A program made the translations under genes and the position numbers. Source: an uncultured Mycolicibacterium sp. (lineage in GTDB: Bacteria > Actinomycetota > Actinomycetes > Mycobacteriales > Mycobacteriaceae). Taken from it: a stretch of DNA of 16,081 nucleotides. The notes beneath the pieces are model-generated. The model was given only the letters and a program-made list of their open reading frames with translations. It was not told the DNA's origin and did not search any database. The stretch lies in assembly GCF_937941905.1 (NCBI RefSeq), contig NZ_CALDGS010000125.1, forward strand, positions 1-16,081. Direction: 5' to 3'. Numbering within the stretch: position 1 is the stretch's first letter; each line of letters opens with the position of its first letter. This document shows positions 1-7,773 of this stretch, one piece after another.

Positions 1-120
1 CCGACACGATGACGAACCCAGCAACCGCGCTACACCACTATGCGGGACTCAACTCGTTGCGGCCGGCGACGGCGACAGTTCGGGGGAATGGCTGTATCCG
101 CTGGGATATATACCTTGTCT

Positions 121-138
121 AGATATTGGCGCATATCT
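121..138. promoter_or_regulatory. Inverted repeat, candidate operator
   Basis: A perfect 6-bp inverted repeat, AGATAT and ATATCT, is separated by TGGCGC in otherwise GC-rich DNA. A second small inverted repeat, TATCC-N4-GGATA, sits 12 bases to its left at 95-108. Size and spacing suit a dimeric repressor, but no family consensus that I know matches. Confidence 0.35.
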
Positions 139-235
139 GTATCTCCCGCGCCGGGTTTTCCTGAGCGGGGCTGAGCCCGAGGTGTGCCGTGGGTCAGCAA
201 CGCCATTCGCGGGGTGTTGCCGAGGACGGGCAGAA

Positions 236-247
236 TAAGTTGACTTA
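236..247. promoter_or_regulatory. Palindrome TAAGT-TG-ACTTA, candidate operator of the MFS gene
   Basis: This is a perfect 5-bp inverted repeat with a 2-base centre, located 27 bases upstream of the GTG start of the transporter gene. It is a plausible repressor site for that gene. No -10 or -35 assignment was convincing here. Confidence 0.35.
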
Positions 248-273
248 CCTCCGAGGAACGAACGGAACCGTGC

Positions 274-1515
274 GTGACTGCTTCCCCCCGGGCCGGTGAC
301 CGCGCCGGCGCGCCGGCCCGCCGGTCCAACGTCGCGATCTTCGCGCTCTACGTCGTGATGGGGCTGGCCATGGCGACCTGGGTCACCCAGACCCCGGCGG
401 TGCGCGACGCCCTCGCGGTGTCCATCGCGCAGATGGGCAACGTGATCCTGATGCTGGCCGGCGGCAGCGTGGTCGGCCTGCTCGGGGCGGGACGGTTCGT
501 CGACACCTTCGGGGCCCGCGCCGCCGTGATCCTCGGCCTGGCCCTGGTGGCGGCCGGGCTCGGGGGCACCGCGCTGTTCACCGCGTGGGGCTCGCTCGCC
601 GCCGTCATGGCCGGGTTGTTCGTCTTCGGATTCGGCAACGGCCTGACCGACGTCGGGCTCAACGTGGAGGGGGCGGTCGCCGAGCGCGACGCCGGACGCT
701 CACTGATGCCGGTGCTGCACGCCGGCTACAGCGCCGGGAACCTGCTGGGCGCGGGCATCGGCGCCGCCGCCGCGACACTCGGCGTGTCCGCACCGGTGCA
801 CCTGACCGCGGTCGCGGTGCTGGCCTCCGGCGGCCTGGCCGTCGCGCGTGGCTGCCTGCCGCGGCCCGCACTCGAACCGCACGGTTCGACGAAACCCGGT
901 GCGGCCGTGTCGATCTGGCGGGACTGGCGGCTGTTGTGCCTGGCCGTGCTGATCGCCGGGGCGGCGCTGGCCGAAGGGGCGGGCCACGACTGGATCCCGC
1001 TGCTCATGGTCGACGGCTACGCCACCGACCAGGCCGTCGCGGCCGCGACCTACGGCGCGTTCGTCACCGCGATGCTGGTGGTGCGGCTGCTGGGCGGGCG
1101 GCTGGTGGACCGGTTCGGCCGGGCCGCCGTGTTGGGGGTGTCCGGGCTGTGCGGGGCGGCCGGGCTGCTGCTGGTGATCCCGGGCATCGGCACGGCGGTG
1201 GCGGTGGCCGGGGTGCTGCTGTGGGGCATCGGCGTCGCGCTCGGCTTTCCGCTGGTGATGTCGGCGGCCGGCGAGGCCGAGCACGGGGCGGCCACCCGGG
1301 TCGGCTTCGTCGCCGTCGTCGGCTACGCCGGGCTGCTGGCCGGCCCGCCGCTGCTGGGCCACCTCAGCCACGCGGTGGGGATCCGGCACGCCATGGTGGT
1401 CGCGCTGGTCGCGCTGCTGGTGGCCGCGATGGCCGCACCCGCCGCCCGCTCGACCCGGCGTCAGCCGCGCCCGTACCAGCGGGCGATGTCGGGGGAGTCC
1501 GGCCAGCCGGAGTAG
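274..1515 (+). CDS. MFS transporter, YbjJ-like
   Basis: This is a 413-residue major facilitator superfamily membrane protein, expected to move a small solute or drug across the plasma membrane. Hydrophobic segments fill residues 20-195 and 219-392, as two six-helix halves separated by a more polar linker (about 196-218). MFS motif A-like loops appear twice: GAGRFVDTFGAR (71-82) in the N-terminal half and GGRLVDRFGR (274-283) in the C-terminal half. The length fits the family (about 400). The GTG start is the first one in frame. Its Shine-Dalgarno is weak (GAGGA at 253-257 is 16 bases away), so the true start could be slightly different. The last 18 codons run over the 3' end of the convergent DUF899 gene. 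The substrate cannot be told from sequence. Family call is firm, function open. Confidence 0.85.
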   Translation: MTASPRAGDRAGAPARRSNVAIFALYVVMGLAMATWVTQTPAVRDALAVSIAQMGNVILMLAGGSVVGLLGAGRFVDTFGARAAVILGLALVAAGLGGTALFTAWGSLAAVMAGLFVFGFGNGLTDVGLNVEGAVAERDAGRSLMPVLHAGYSAGNLLGAGIGAAAATLGVSAPVHLTAVAVLASGGLAVARGCLPRPALEPHGSTKPGAAVSIWRDWRLLCLAVLIAGAALAEGAGHDWIPLLMVDGYATDQAVAAATYGAFVTAMLVVRLLGGRLVDRFGRAAVLGVSGLCGAAGLLLVIPGIGTAVAVAGVLLWGIGVALGFPLVMSAAGEAEHGAATRVGFVAVVGYAGLLAGPPLLGHLSHAVGIRHAMVVALVALLVAAMAAPAARSTRRQPRPYQRAMSGESGQPE

Positions 1516-2153
1516 GCCGGCCGGGTCGGCCAGCCCGCCGGGCTGTCCTGCCACTGCTCCTGACGGCCCCACGGCAGGATGTCGACCAGGCTGAAGATGT
1601 AGCCGAGCTGCTCGACCCCGCGGCCGGTGGTGTGCCAGGTCCGGAAGACCCGGTCCCCGTCGCGCAGGAACACGTTGACCGCGAACCCGCCGCCCGGCGG
1701 GGCGTCCACGTCGGCGCCGAAGGTGCTGCCCGCCGTGGAGTACCACGTCATCCGGTTGCCCACCTTGTCGCGGTAGGCGAGCACTTCCTCGATCGGCCCG
1801 TTGGTGACCACGACGAACCGCGCGTCGTAGTTGTCCAGGAAGTCCAGCCGGGTGAACTGCGAGGTGAAGAACGTGCATCCGCCGCACTGCCACTCCGCAC
1901 CGTCGGTCCACATGTGGTGGTAGGTGATCAGCTGGGCGCGCCCGGCGAACACGTCGACCAGCCGAACCGGGCCCTCGGCGCCGACCAGCGTGTAGTCGCC
2001 CATCTCGACCATCGGCAGCCGGCGCCGTTGTGCGGCGATCGCGTCCAGCTCCCGGGTGGCCGCCTTCTCCCGGCGGCGCAGCCGCTCCAGTTCGCCTCGC
2101 CAGGTCTGCTCGTCGACGACCGGCGGCAATCCGGTCGCGGTGGGGCGCGTCAT
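1461..2153 (-). CDS. DUF899 family thioredoxin-like protein
   Basis: This 230-residue cytoplasmic protein belongs to the DUF899 family, which has a thioredoxin-like fold and no settled biochemical role. Visible family features are the N-terminal charged helix (residues 15-45), the segment LITYHHMW (75-82) and the WQCGGCTFF stretch (89-97), whose C90-x-x-C93 pair sits where thioredoxins carry their redox cysteines. The C-terminal region holds FRTWHTTGRG (170-179). The ATG at 2153 is chosen because GGAGG lies 8 bases upstream; a longer open frame extends further but has no family similarity. It is divergent from the cutinase gene (110-bp gap) and convergent with the transporter gene, overlapping it by 55 bp. 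A redox or dithiol role is inferred from the CxxC only. Confidence 0.85.
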   Translation of the reverse strand: MTRPTATGLPPVVDEQTWRGELERLRRREKAATRELDAIAAQRRRLPMVEMGDYTLVGAEGPVRLVDVFAGRAQLITYHHMWTDGAEWQCGGCTFFTSQFTRLDFLDNYDARFVVVTNGPIEEVLAYRDKVGNRMTWYSTAGSTFGADVDAPPGGGFAVNVFLRDGDRVFRTWHTTGRGVEQLGYIFSLVDILPWGRQEQWQDSPAGWPTRPAYSGWPDSPDIARWYGRG

Positions 2154-2185
2154 GTCGGTCTCCTCCATCGTCGGTGTGCTGTGCT

Positions 2186-2197
2186 GGTACGGGTACC
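2186..2197. promoter_or_regulatory. Palindrome GGTAC-GG-GTACC in a divergent promoter region
   Basis: A perfect 5-bp inverted repeat lies in the 110-bp gap (2154-2263) between the divergent DUF899 and cutinase genes. It is a candidate shared operator. No clear -10 box was identified for either gene. Confidence 0.25.
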
Positions 2198-2263
2198 GAC
2201 CCGGCGGCGGCCCGAAACTCATCGCCGCGCACCCGCCGCCCGATCGACCGGAGGTGAGCCAGG

Positions 2264-2890
2264 ATGTCCGTCCGCACCGCACTGCTCGGGGCCGTGATCG
2301 TCGCCGGTGCACTGACCGGGGTACCGGTCGCGGCCGCGCAGCCCTGCCCGGACGTCGAGGTGGTGTTCGCGCGCGGCACCACCGAACCCCCGGGCGTCGG
2401 CGGCACCGGGCAGGCGTTCGTCGACGCGCTGCGGGACCGGCTCGACGACCGGTCGATGCGGGTCTACGCCGTGGCCTACCCGGCCGATCACGACTTCCAG
2501 ACCAGCACCCCCGCCGGCGCGGCCGACGCCGCCGCGCGGGTGCGGGCCGTCGCGGCGAGCTGCCCGGAGACCCGCATCGTGCTGGGCGGCTTCTCGCAGG
2601 GCGCCGCCGTGGTCGACCTGGCCACCAATCAGCTGCCGCCCGAGCTGGCCGACCACGTCGCCGCGATCGTCGACTTCGGCGGGCCGCGTTCGGGTTTCGC
2701 CGACACGGTGCTGGCCCGGGGCCGCGCCCCGCGGGTGGCGCCGGCGTTCGCCCCCAAGGCGCTGGACCTGTGCGTGCCGCACGACCCGATCTGCTTCGAC
2801 GGCGGTTTCGACATGAACGCCCACAACAGCTACATCGCCACCGGGCTGGTGCAGCAGGGCGCGGCGTTCGCCGCCGAACGCCTCGGATGA
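2264..2890 (+). CDS. Secreted cutinase-family serine esterase
   Basis: This is a 208-residue secreted esterase of the cutinase (cutinase-like protein, Culp) family, which in mycobacteria hydrolyses acyl esters or phospholipids outside the cell. An N-terminal signal peptide (residues 1-25, ending VAAA-Q) precedes the mature enzyme. The lipase box GGFSQG (108-113) gives nucleophile S111. D174 in CVPHDPIC and H187 in NAHNSY complete the triad, in the order usual for cutinases. Four cysteines (28, 100, 170, 177) match the two family disulfides. The ATG at 2264 has GGAGG about 8 bases upstream. The antigen 85-like gene begins 114 bp downstream on the same strand, so the two could share a transcript, though a separate promoter is also possible. 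The exact substrate is unknown. Confidence 0.92.
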   Translation: MSVRTALLGAVIVAGALTGVPVAAAQPCPDVEVVFARGTTEPPGVGGTGQAFVDALRDRLDDRSMRVYAVAYPADHDFQTSTPAGAADAAARVRAVAASCPETRIVLGGFSQGAAVVDLATNQLPPELADHVAAIVDFGGPRSGFADTVLARGRAPRVAPAFAPKALDLCVPHDPICFDGGFDMNAHNSYIATGLVQQGAAFAAERLG

Positions 2891-2971
2891 CCGGCAACGG
2901 CCTGCACAAGACTCGGTAACGAGCCGATCAACCCCCGGCGCTGCGTCCGTGCCGGCGCGGTCACGCGTTGT

Positions 2972-2977
2972 TAGCGT
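2972..2977 (+). promoter_or_regulatory. Possible -10 box for the antigen 85 gene
   Basis: TAGCGT fits the loose mycobacterial -10 pattern TAnnnT and lies 27 bases before the GTG start. No recognisable -35 accompanies it. A GGAGGA ribosome site follows at 2991-2996. Confidence 0.2.
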
Positions 2978-3004
2978 GCGCGCGAGTCACGGAGGAGATG
3001 AGGT

Positions 3005-4126
3005 GTGACTGAATTGGGTGATCGGCGCAAGGGTCTGACGCGGCGCGCACGTGCGCTGGGTGCCGCACTGATGGCACTGGTGCTGCCCGCCCTGGCGGTC
3101 CACGCCGGCCCGACGGCCACGGCCTACTCGCGCGACGGGCTGCCGATCGAGGTCCTCGAGGTGCCCTCGGCGTCGATGGGCCGCGACATCAAGGTGCAGT
3201 TCCAGGGCGGCGGGCCGCATTCGGTGTACCTGCTCGACGGCATGCGCGCCCAGGAGGACGCCAACGGCTGGGACATCAACACCCAGGCCTTCGAGTGGTT
3301 CTACAAGTCCGGCATCTCGGTGGTGATGCCGGTCGGCGGGCAGGGCAGCTTCTACGCCGACTGGTACCAGCCCGCGGTCGGCACCGACGGGGTGCGGACC
3401 TACAAGTGGGAGACCTTCCTGACCAAGGAACTGCCGGAGTGGCTCGCCGCCAACCGCGGCCAGGACCCCAAGCGCAACGCCGTGGTCGGGGTGTCGATGT
3501 CGGGCAGCGCGGCGTTGACGCTGGCCGCCTGGCATCCCGAGCAGTTCATCTTCGCCGCCTCGCTGTCGGGCTACCTCAACCCCTCGGCCGGCTGGTGGCC
3601 GACCCTGATCGGGCTGGCCATGAAGGACGCCGGCGGGCTGACCGCCAGCCACATGTGGGGCCCGGTCAGCGACGTGGCCTGGCAGCGCCACGACCCCACG
3701 GTCAACGTCAACCGGCTGGTCGCCAACGGCACCGCGCTGTGGATCTACTGCGGCGCCGGGGTGATCTCCGACCTCGACACCGGCAACGATTTCGGGCTGA
3801 ACTTCAGCTCCCAGTACCTGGAGAACATCACGCTGTCGTCGAACAAGGAGTTCCAGCGGCGCTACCTGGCCGCCGGCGGCCGCAACGCGGTGTTCAACTT
3901 CCCGCCCAACGGCACCCACACCTGGGCGTACTGGGGCGAGCAGCTCAAGGCGATGAAGCCGGATCTGCTCCGGGTGCTCGGCGTCGGTGGGCAGCAGGCC
4001 GCCCCCACCACCAGCACCCCGGCGAGCCCGACGAGCACGCCCACCACCAGTACTCCGGCCACCACCCCGGCGAGCCCGACGAGCACCCCCACCACTACGA
4101 CGGCGCCGACCCGGGCGCCGAACTGA
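3005..4126 (+). CDS. Antigen 85 mycolyltransferase, FbpC-like, with Thr/Pro tail
   Basis: This 373-residue secreted mycolyltransferase of the antigen 85 complex would move mycolates between trehalose esters and onto arabinogalactan in the outer envelope. Residues 1-40 form a signal peptide with a basic start. Family landmarks are SMGRDIKVQFQGGG (57-70), VYLLDGMRAQ (74-83), nucleophile S164 in GVSMSGS, E273 in YLEN, and H305 in FPPNGTHTW. LNPSAGWWPTLIGLAM (191-206) and the lack of the disulfide cysteines found in FbpA/FbpB make it closest to FbpC. C249 matches the reactive FbpC cysteine. Residues 331-373 are a Thr/Pro/Ser/Ala-rich tail with an internal repeat, longer than the short FbpC tail as I recall it. 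GTG at 3005 has GGAGGA 8 bases upstream. A strong terminator follows. It may be an extra paralogue rather than the main fbpC. Confidence 0.9.
   Translation: MTELGDRRKGLTRRARALGAALMALVLPALAVHAGPTATAYSRDGLPIEVLEVPSASMGRDIKVQFQGGGPHSVYLLDGMRAQEDANGWDINTQAFEWFYKSGISVVMPVGGQGSFYADWYQPAVGTDGVRTYKWETFLTKELPEWLAANRGQDPKRNAVVGVSMSGSAALTLAAWHPEQFIFAASLSGYLNPSAGWWPTLIGLAMKDAGGLTASHMWGPVSDVAWQRHDPTVNVNRLVANGTALWIYCGAGVISDLDTGNDFGLNFSSQYLENITLSSNKEFQRRYLAAGGRNAVFNFPPNGTHTWAYWGEQLKAMKPDLLRVLGVGGQQAAPTTSTPASPTSTPTTSTPATTPASPTSTPTTTTAPTRAPN
4015..4095 (+). repeat. Direct repeat (33 bp, period 48) coding the Thr/Pro tail
   Basis: Bases 4015-4047 and 4063-4095 match with a single difference (4039 against 4087). 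The period of 48 bases equals 16 codons and keeps the reading frame, so the protein repeats PASPTSTPTT. The design suggests recent duplication in a low-complexity tail and possible length variation between strains. Confidence 0.8.
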
Positions 4127-4144
4127 CCGGCACCCGGTGCGCGC

Positions 4145-4180
4145 CGAAACTTTGCTGAGGGCCGTAACTTTGCTGAGGGG
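4145..4180. repeat. Tandem 18-bp repeat beside the terminator
   Basis: Two adjacent 18-base copies (4145-4162 and 4163-4180) differ at two positions and share AACTTTGCTGAGG. The second copy supplies the left half of the terminator stem. The repeat may have arisen by slippage or may mark a partly duplicated terminator. Confidence 0.75.
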
Positions 4181-4206
4181 CAGTGTGATCTGCCCCTCAG
4201 TTTTTT
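4173..4206 (+). terminator. Strong intrinsic terminator after the antigen 85 gene
   Basis: A perfect 10-bp stem (CTGAGGGGCA 4173-4182, TGCCCCTCAG 4191-4200) with an 8-base loop is followed directly by six T (4201-4206). This is a textbook rho-independent terminator, which is uncommon in mycobacteria. It ends transcription 47 bases beyond the stop codon of the antigen 85 gene and separates this block from the conserved genes to the right. Confidence 0.92.
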
Positions 4207-4318
4207 CGGGCGAACCTTAGAAACCACAGGCTTGCCTGATGTTGTTTCCGCCCGGCCGCTCCCGGGCGCCGGGACGTCCCGCCTGGTTAACGGGATGTTT
4301 CCGGCGTCCGGAGAACCG

Positions 4319-4351
4319 TAACGATTCGATAACGAAGTGTTCTTTAAGTGG
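4319..4351 (+). promoter_or_regulatory. Phased direct repeats, candidate response-regulator site
   Basis: TAACGA occurs at 4319-4324 and 4330-4335, and AAGTG at 4335-4339 and 4346-4350. Both pairs have a period of exactly 11 bases, one helical turn. A related TAACGG sits at 4288-4293. Repeats in this phase are typical for OmpR-class response regulators that bind head to tail. The site also holds TTCG-N4-CGAA (4325-4336). Confidence 0.45.
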
Positions 4352-4422
4352 ATTCTGAGAAGGGTGCGGCGGCGGTGACCCGGTTCCGGTCCGCGGCGCT
4401 CCGGCTTGTCGGTTTCCGTCGC

Positions 4423-4428
4423 TAGACT
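4423..4428 (+). promoter_or_regulatory. Candidate -10 box of the propeller gene
   Basis: TAGACT matches the mycobacterial TAnnnT -10 pattern well. The nearest -35-like word (TTGTCG, 4406-4411) is only 11 bases upstream, too close for a standard housekeeping promoter, so activator dependence is possible. Confidence 0.35.
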
Positions 4429-4511
4429 CGACCGCGGTCGTACCGGACCGGTGCGGCCGCAGTGGAATCGAGTGCCGGTACACGCCACGCCGGCGGAGGT
4501 GCCGAAGAGCT

Positions 4512-5552
4512 ATGGCAAAGGTTGAGTCGCGGGTCGGACAGCGCGCCGCCGGTGTCGCCTCCGACGAGTTCGCAGCCGTCGAACACAGCTTCGGGTTCGT
4601 CGGGGCGGTGGCCAGCCCGCTCGGGGCGATCGCGGACGTCGCCGTCGCGCCCTGCGGCAGCCGGATCGCGGTGGCCAACGTCGTCGACGACAGCGTGTCG
4701 ATCATCGACACCGCCCGGATGAAGGTCGCCGCGGTGGTGCCCCTGGCGGGCGAGCCGACCGCGGTCGTCGTCACCGAGCAGCACGTTCTCGTCGGCACCG
4801 CCGCGATGCGTACCGACGCCGTCACGGCGATCGGCCTGGACACCGGCACCGTCGAGCAGACCTACCCGGTGGCGTTCACCACCACCGCCCTGGCCGCCGG
4901 GCCGGACGGCAAGCGTGTGTACGCCGCCCGCACCACCGGTGAGCAGGCCGACATCGCGGTCATCGACACCACCGCCGAGCGGGTCGGCACCATCACCGTC
5001 GCGCAGGGGCCCGGCATCACCGTCGACGCGCTGCGGGTCGACGCCCGCGGCCGGCGCATCTACGCCGGAGTCACCGACGCCCGCGGCGGCCGGCTGCTGG
5101 TGATCGACGCCGAGACCACCCGTGCGGTGGGCGCGGTCCACATCGGTGCCCCGATCCGCGACCTGGCGCTCGGCCCGGACGGCACCGCCTACGTGCTCAC
5201 CTCCGACCGGGTCCGCGGCGGCTCGGTGTCGGTGGTCAACCTGCCGACCAACGAGGTCCGCGACCGCATCGACCTCGGCGGCGCGCCCACCCGGCTCACG
5301 CTGAGCCCGGACGGCAGCTGCGCCTACATCGTCGACTACGACGACGTCGCGGTGCTGTGCACGATGACCAACCAGGTCGTGCACAGCATCAGCACCGGGG
5401 CCGCGCCGTCGGCGGTGGCGGTCAGCCCGGACGGCGGGCGGCTCTACATCACCGACTACGCCGGTGGGGTGTCGGCGTTCTCGGTGGCCACCACCGGGGC
5501 GATGTACGCGTCGTTCATCGCCGACGCGGTGCGGGTGCCCGCGGCGGTCTGA
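4512..5552 (+). CDS. Seven-bladed beta-propeller protein, Rv1057-like
   Basis: This 346-residue protein is built of repeated beta-propeller blades (YVTN/SMP-30 type). Blade signatures recur as a hydrophobic strand, then a PDG turn, then a strand ending in ID: residues 47-66, 130-152, 177-199, 219-243, 263-283 and 303-322, for example LSPDGSCAYIVDY and VSPDGGRLYITDY. There is no signal peptide or membrane helix, so it is probably cytoplasmic. It occupies the place of M. tuberculosis Rv1057, immediately before fadD14, and is somewhat shorter at the N terminus. The ATG is preceded by GGAGG at 12 bases, a little long. The molecular function is unknown. The Rv1057 gene is induced by envelope stress and in macrophages. 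The phased repeats upstream suggest similar control. Confidence 0.85.
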   Translation: MAKVESRVGQRAAGVASDEFAAVEHSFGFVGAVASPLGAIADVAVAPCGSRIAVANVVDDSVSIIDTARMKVAAVVPLAGEPTAVVVTEQHVLVGTAAMRTDAVTAIGLDTGTVEQTYPVAFTTTALAAGPDGKRVYAARTTGEQADIAVIDTTAERVGTITVAQGPGITVDALRVDARGRRIYAGVTDARGGRLLVIDAETTRAVGAVHIGAPIRDLALGPDGTAYVLTSDRVRGGSVSVVNLPTNEVRDRIDLGGAPTRLTLSPDGSCAYIVDYDDVAVLCTMTNQVVHSISTGAAPSAVAVSPDGGRLYITDYAGGVSAFSVATTGAMYASFIADAVRVPAAV

Positions 5553-5554
5553 CC

Positions 5555-5571
5555 CGCCGGCATTGCCGGCG
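5555..5571. terminator. Short GC hairpin between convergent genes
   Basis: CGCCGGC and GCCGGCG form a 7-bp stem with an ATT loop in the 24-bp gap between the propeller gene and the small secreted protein gene. It lacks a T tract, so it may act as a weak bidirectional terminator or as an RNA end-stabiliser. Confidence 0.4.
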
Positions 5572-5576
5572 CTCGC

Positions 5577-5924
5577 TCAGCGCCCGGTGCAGTCCAGCGA
5601 GACCGACACCGTCTGGCTGGTGACCACCTCGACCAGCACGGTCTCGTTCCTGGCGCCGCCCAGGGTCGGGCCCACGTACGGCACCCACTGGGTAACCCGT
5701 TGCGGATTACGGACATTGGTGACCGTGCAGTCCTCCAGTGGGCCGGTGCCCACCCGGTCGACGGTGACCGTGTAGCCCTGCGACTGCAACCGGTCGATGG
5801 TCTCCTGGGCGGTCTCGCCCGACGCGAGGGCCGTCGGCGCCACGCCGACCGCGAGCACCGTCGGCGCCACGCCGACCGCGAGCACCGTCGCCGCACCCGC
5901 GGCGAGTGTCGTCCTCATGCGCAT
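5577..5924 (-). CDS. Small secreted protein with duplicated signal-peptide segment
   Basis: This is a 115-residue exported protein of a mycobacterial small-secreted type whose mature part begins near SGETAQETIDRLQSQGY (from residue 35) and resembles a single PASTA-like unit followed by a strand-rich half. C66 and C112 probably form a disulfide. The signal peptide is basic (MRMR) with a hydrophobic core made of two copies of a nine-residue unit (VLAVGVAPT at 14-22 and 23-31), then ALA as the likely cleavage site. The ATG at 5924 is chosen because GGGAGG lies 7 bases upstream; the second ATG, at 5918, is less well placed. It is convergent with the propeller gene. No function is known to me. A cell-wall-associated role is only a guess from secretion. 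Confidence 0.75.
   Translation of the reverse strand: MRMRTTLAAGAATVLAVGVAPTVLAVGVAPTALASGETAQETIDRLQSQGYTVTVDRVGTGPLEDCTVTNVRNPQRVTQWVPYVGPTLGGARNETVLVEVVTSQTVSVSLDCTGR
5831..5884. repeat. Perfect 27-bp tandem duplication
   Basis: Bases 5831-5857 and 5858-5884 are identical, followed by the first six bases of a third copy (5885-5890). The unit is nine codons, so the reading frame is kept and the hydrophobic core of the signal peptide is doubled. Exact identity implies a recent event and possible copy-number variation. Confidence 0.92.
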
Positions 5925-6025
5925 GGCCGCACCTCCCGTCGTCGGTGACACCGTCCATCCTGCGCCCGGTGCCGCGCCCCGCCAAGCCTAGTCGGTTCCG
6001 CACCCGCGGGCGGCCGGCCGAGGGA

Positions 6026-6031
6026 TAGCAT
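6026..6031 (+). promoter_or_regulatory. Possible -10 box of fadD14
   Basis: TAGCAT fits the TAnnnT pattern and lies 33 bases before the chosen ATG, leaving room for a short leader containing the GGGAGG ribosome site at 6053-6058. No clear -35 is visible. Confidence 0.3.
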
Positions 6032-6064
6032 CGCGGCCGAGTGACAACCGCAGGGAGGCGCCCG

Positions 6065-7711
<1,647 letters not shown>

Positions 7712-7714
7712 AAC

Positions 7715-7759
7715 CCCCCTGAAACGGCGCGAATTCGGGGGAGTTCGCGACTGCTCGCG
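7715..7759 (+). other. Two small hairpins in the fadD14 - reductase gap
   Basis: The 62-bp gap holds CCCCC-(T)-GAA pairing with TTC-GGGGG (7715-7741, one bulged base) and a perfect CGCGA-CTGC-TCGCG (7746-7759). The second ends just before the purine-rich ribosome site. They could stabilise a processed mRNA end or modulate translation of the second gene. No T tract follows, so a terminator is unlikely. Confidence 0.3.
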
Positions 7760-7773
7760 GTAAGAAAGAGGGC

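Larger units (their letters stand above)
1..273. promoter_or_regulatory. Upstream regulatory stretch with three inverted repeats, no supported gene
   Basis: No convincing coding sequence lies in this stretch, which is clearly richer in A and T around 90-145 than the genes to its right. It holds three inverted repeats: TATCC-N4-GGATA (95-108), AGATAT-N6-ATATCT (121-138) and TAAGT-TG-ACTTA (236-247). The third lies 27 bases before the GTG of the transporter gene. Arrays like this are typical of operator regions bound by dimeric repressors such as the TetR, MarR or GntR families. That is inference, because no regulator gene is visible and the left edge cuts off whatever lies upstream, possibly a divergent gene. 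Confidence 0.4.
4207..4511 (+). promoter_or_regulatory. Long leader region of the beta-propeller gene
   Basis: No gene is visible in these 305 bases. A more AT-rich part (about 4287-4360) carries direct repeats with an 11-base period, described separately. TAGACT at 4423-4428 fits a -10 box, with a transcript start expected near 4435. GGAGG at 4495-4499 lies 12 bases before the ATG. In M. tuberculosis the equivalent gene Rv1057 is known for a complex promoter controlled by two-component regulators (TrcR, MprA) and SigE, which agrees with a long leader here. Confidence 0.5.

Noticed and set aside
9..122. 37-codon plus-strand mini-ORF starting MTNPATALHHY
   Set aside because: No ribosome site, no similarity that I recognise, and it runs through the inverted repeat at 95-108. 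Too short to support without conservation data.
30..329. 99-codon minus-strand open frame at the left edge
   Set aside because: It covers the regulatory inverted repeats and the start of the transporter gene, has no domain, and has no ribosome site that I can identify.
585..2297. 570-codon plus-strand open frame across the MFS and DUF899 genes
   Set aside because: It is Arg/Gly-rich shadow translation spanning two well-supported genes on opposite strands. No recognisable domain.
700..2406. 568-codon minus-strand open frame
   Set aside because: It overlaps the MFS gene antisense and runs through DUF899 in another frame. Composition is typical of a shadow frame.
2154..2909. N-terminal extension of the DUF899 open frame on the minus strand
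   Set aside because: The extra 252 codons are Arg/Pro-rich and antisense to the cutinase gene. A good ribosome site supports the ATG at 2153.
4015..4095. Repeat array considered as a CRISPR or PE/PPE-like element
   Set aside because: The repeats are in-frame codon repeats inside the antigen 85-like tail, with no spacer pattern.
4422..5384. 320-codon minus-strand open frame rich in His/Asp/Gly
   Set aside because: Antisense shadow of the propeller gene; repeats in it mirror the blade repeats.
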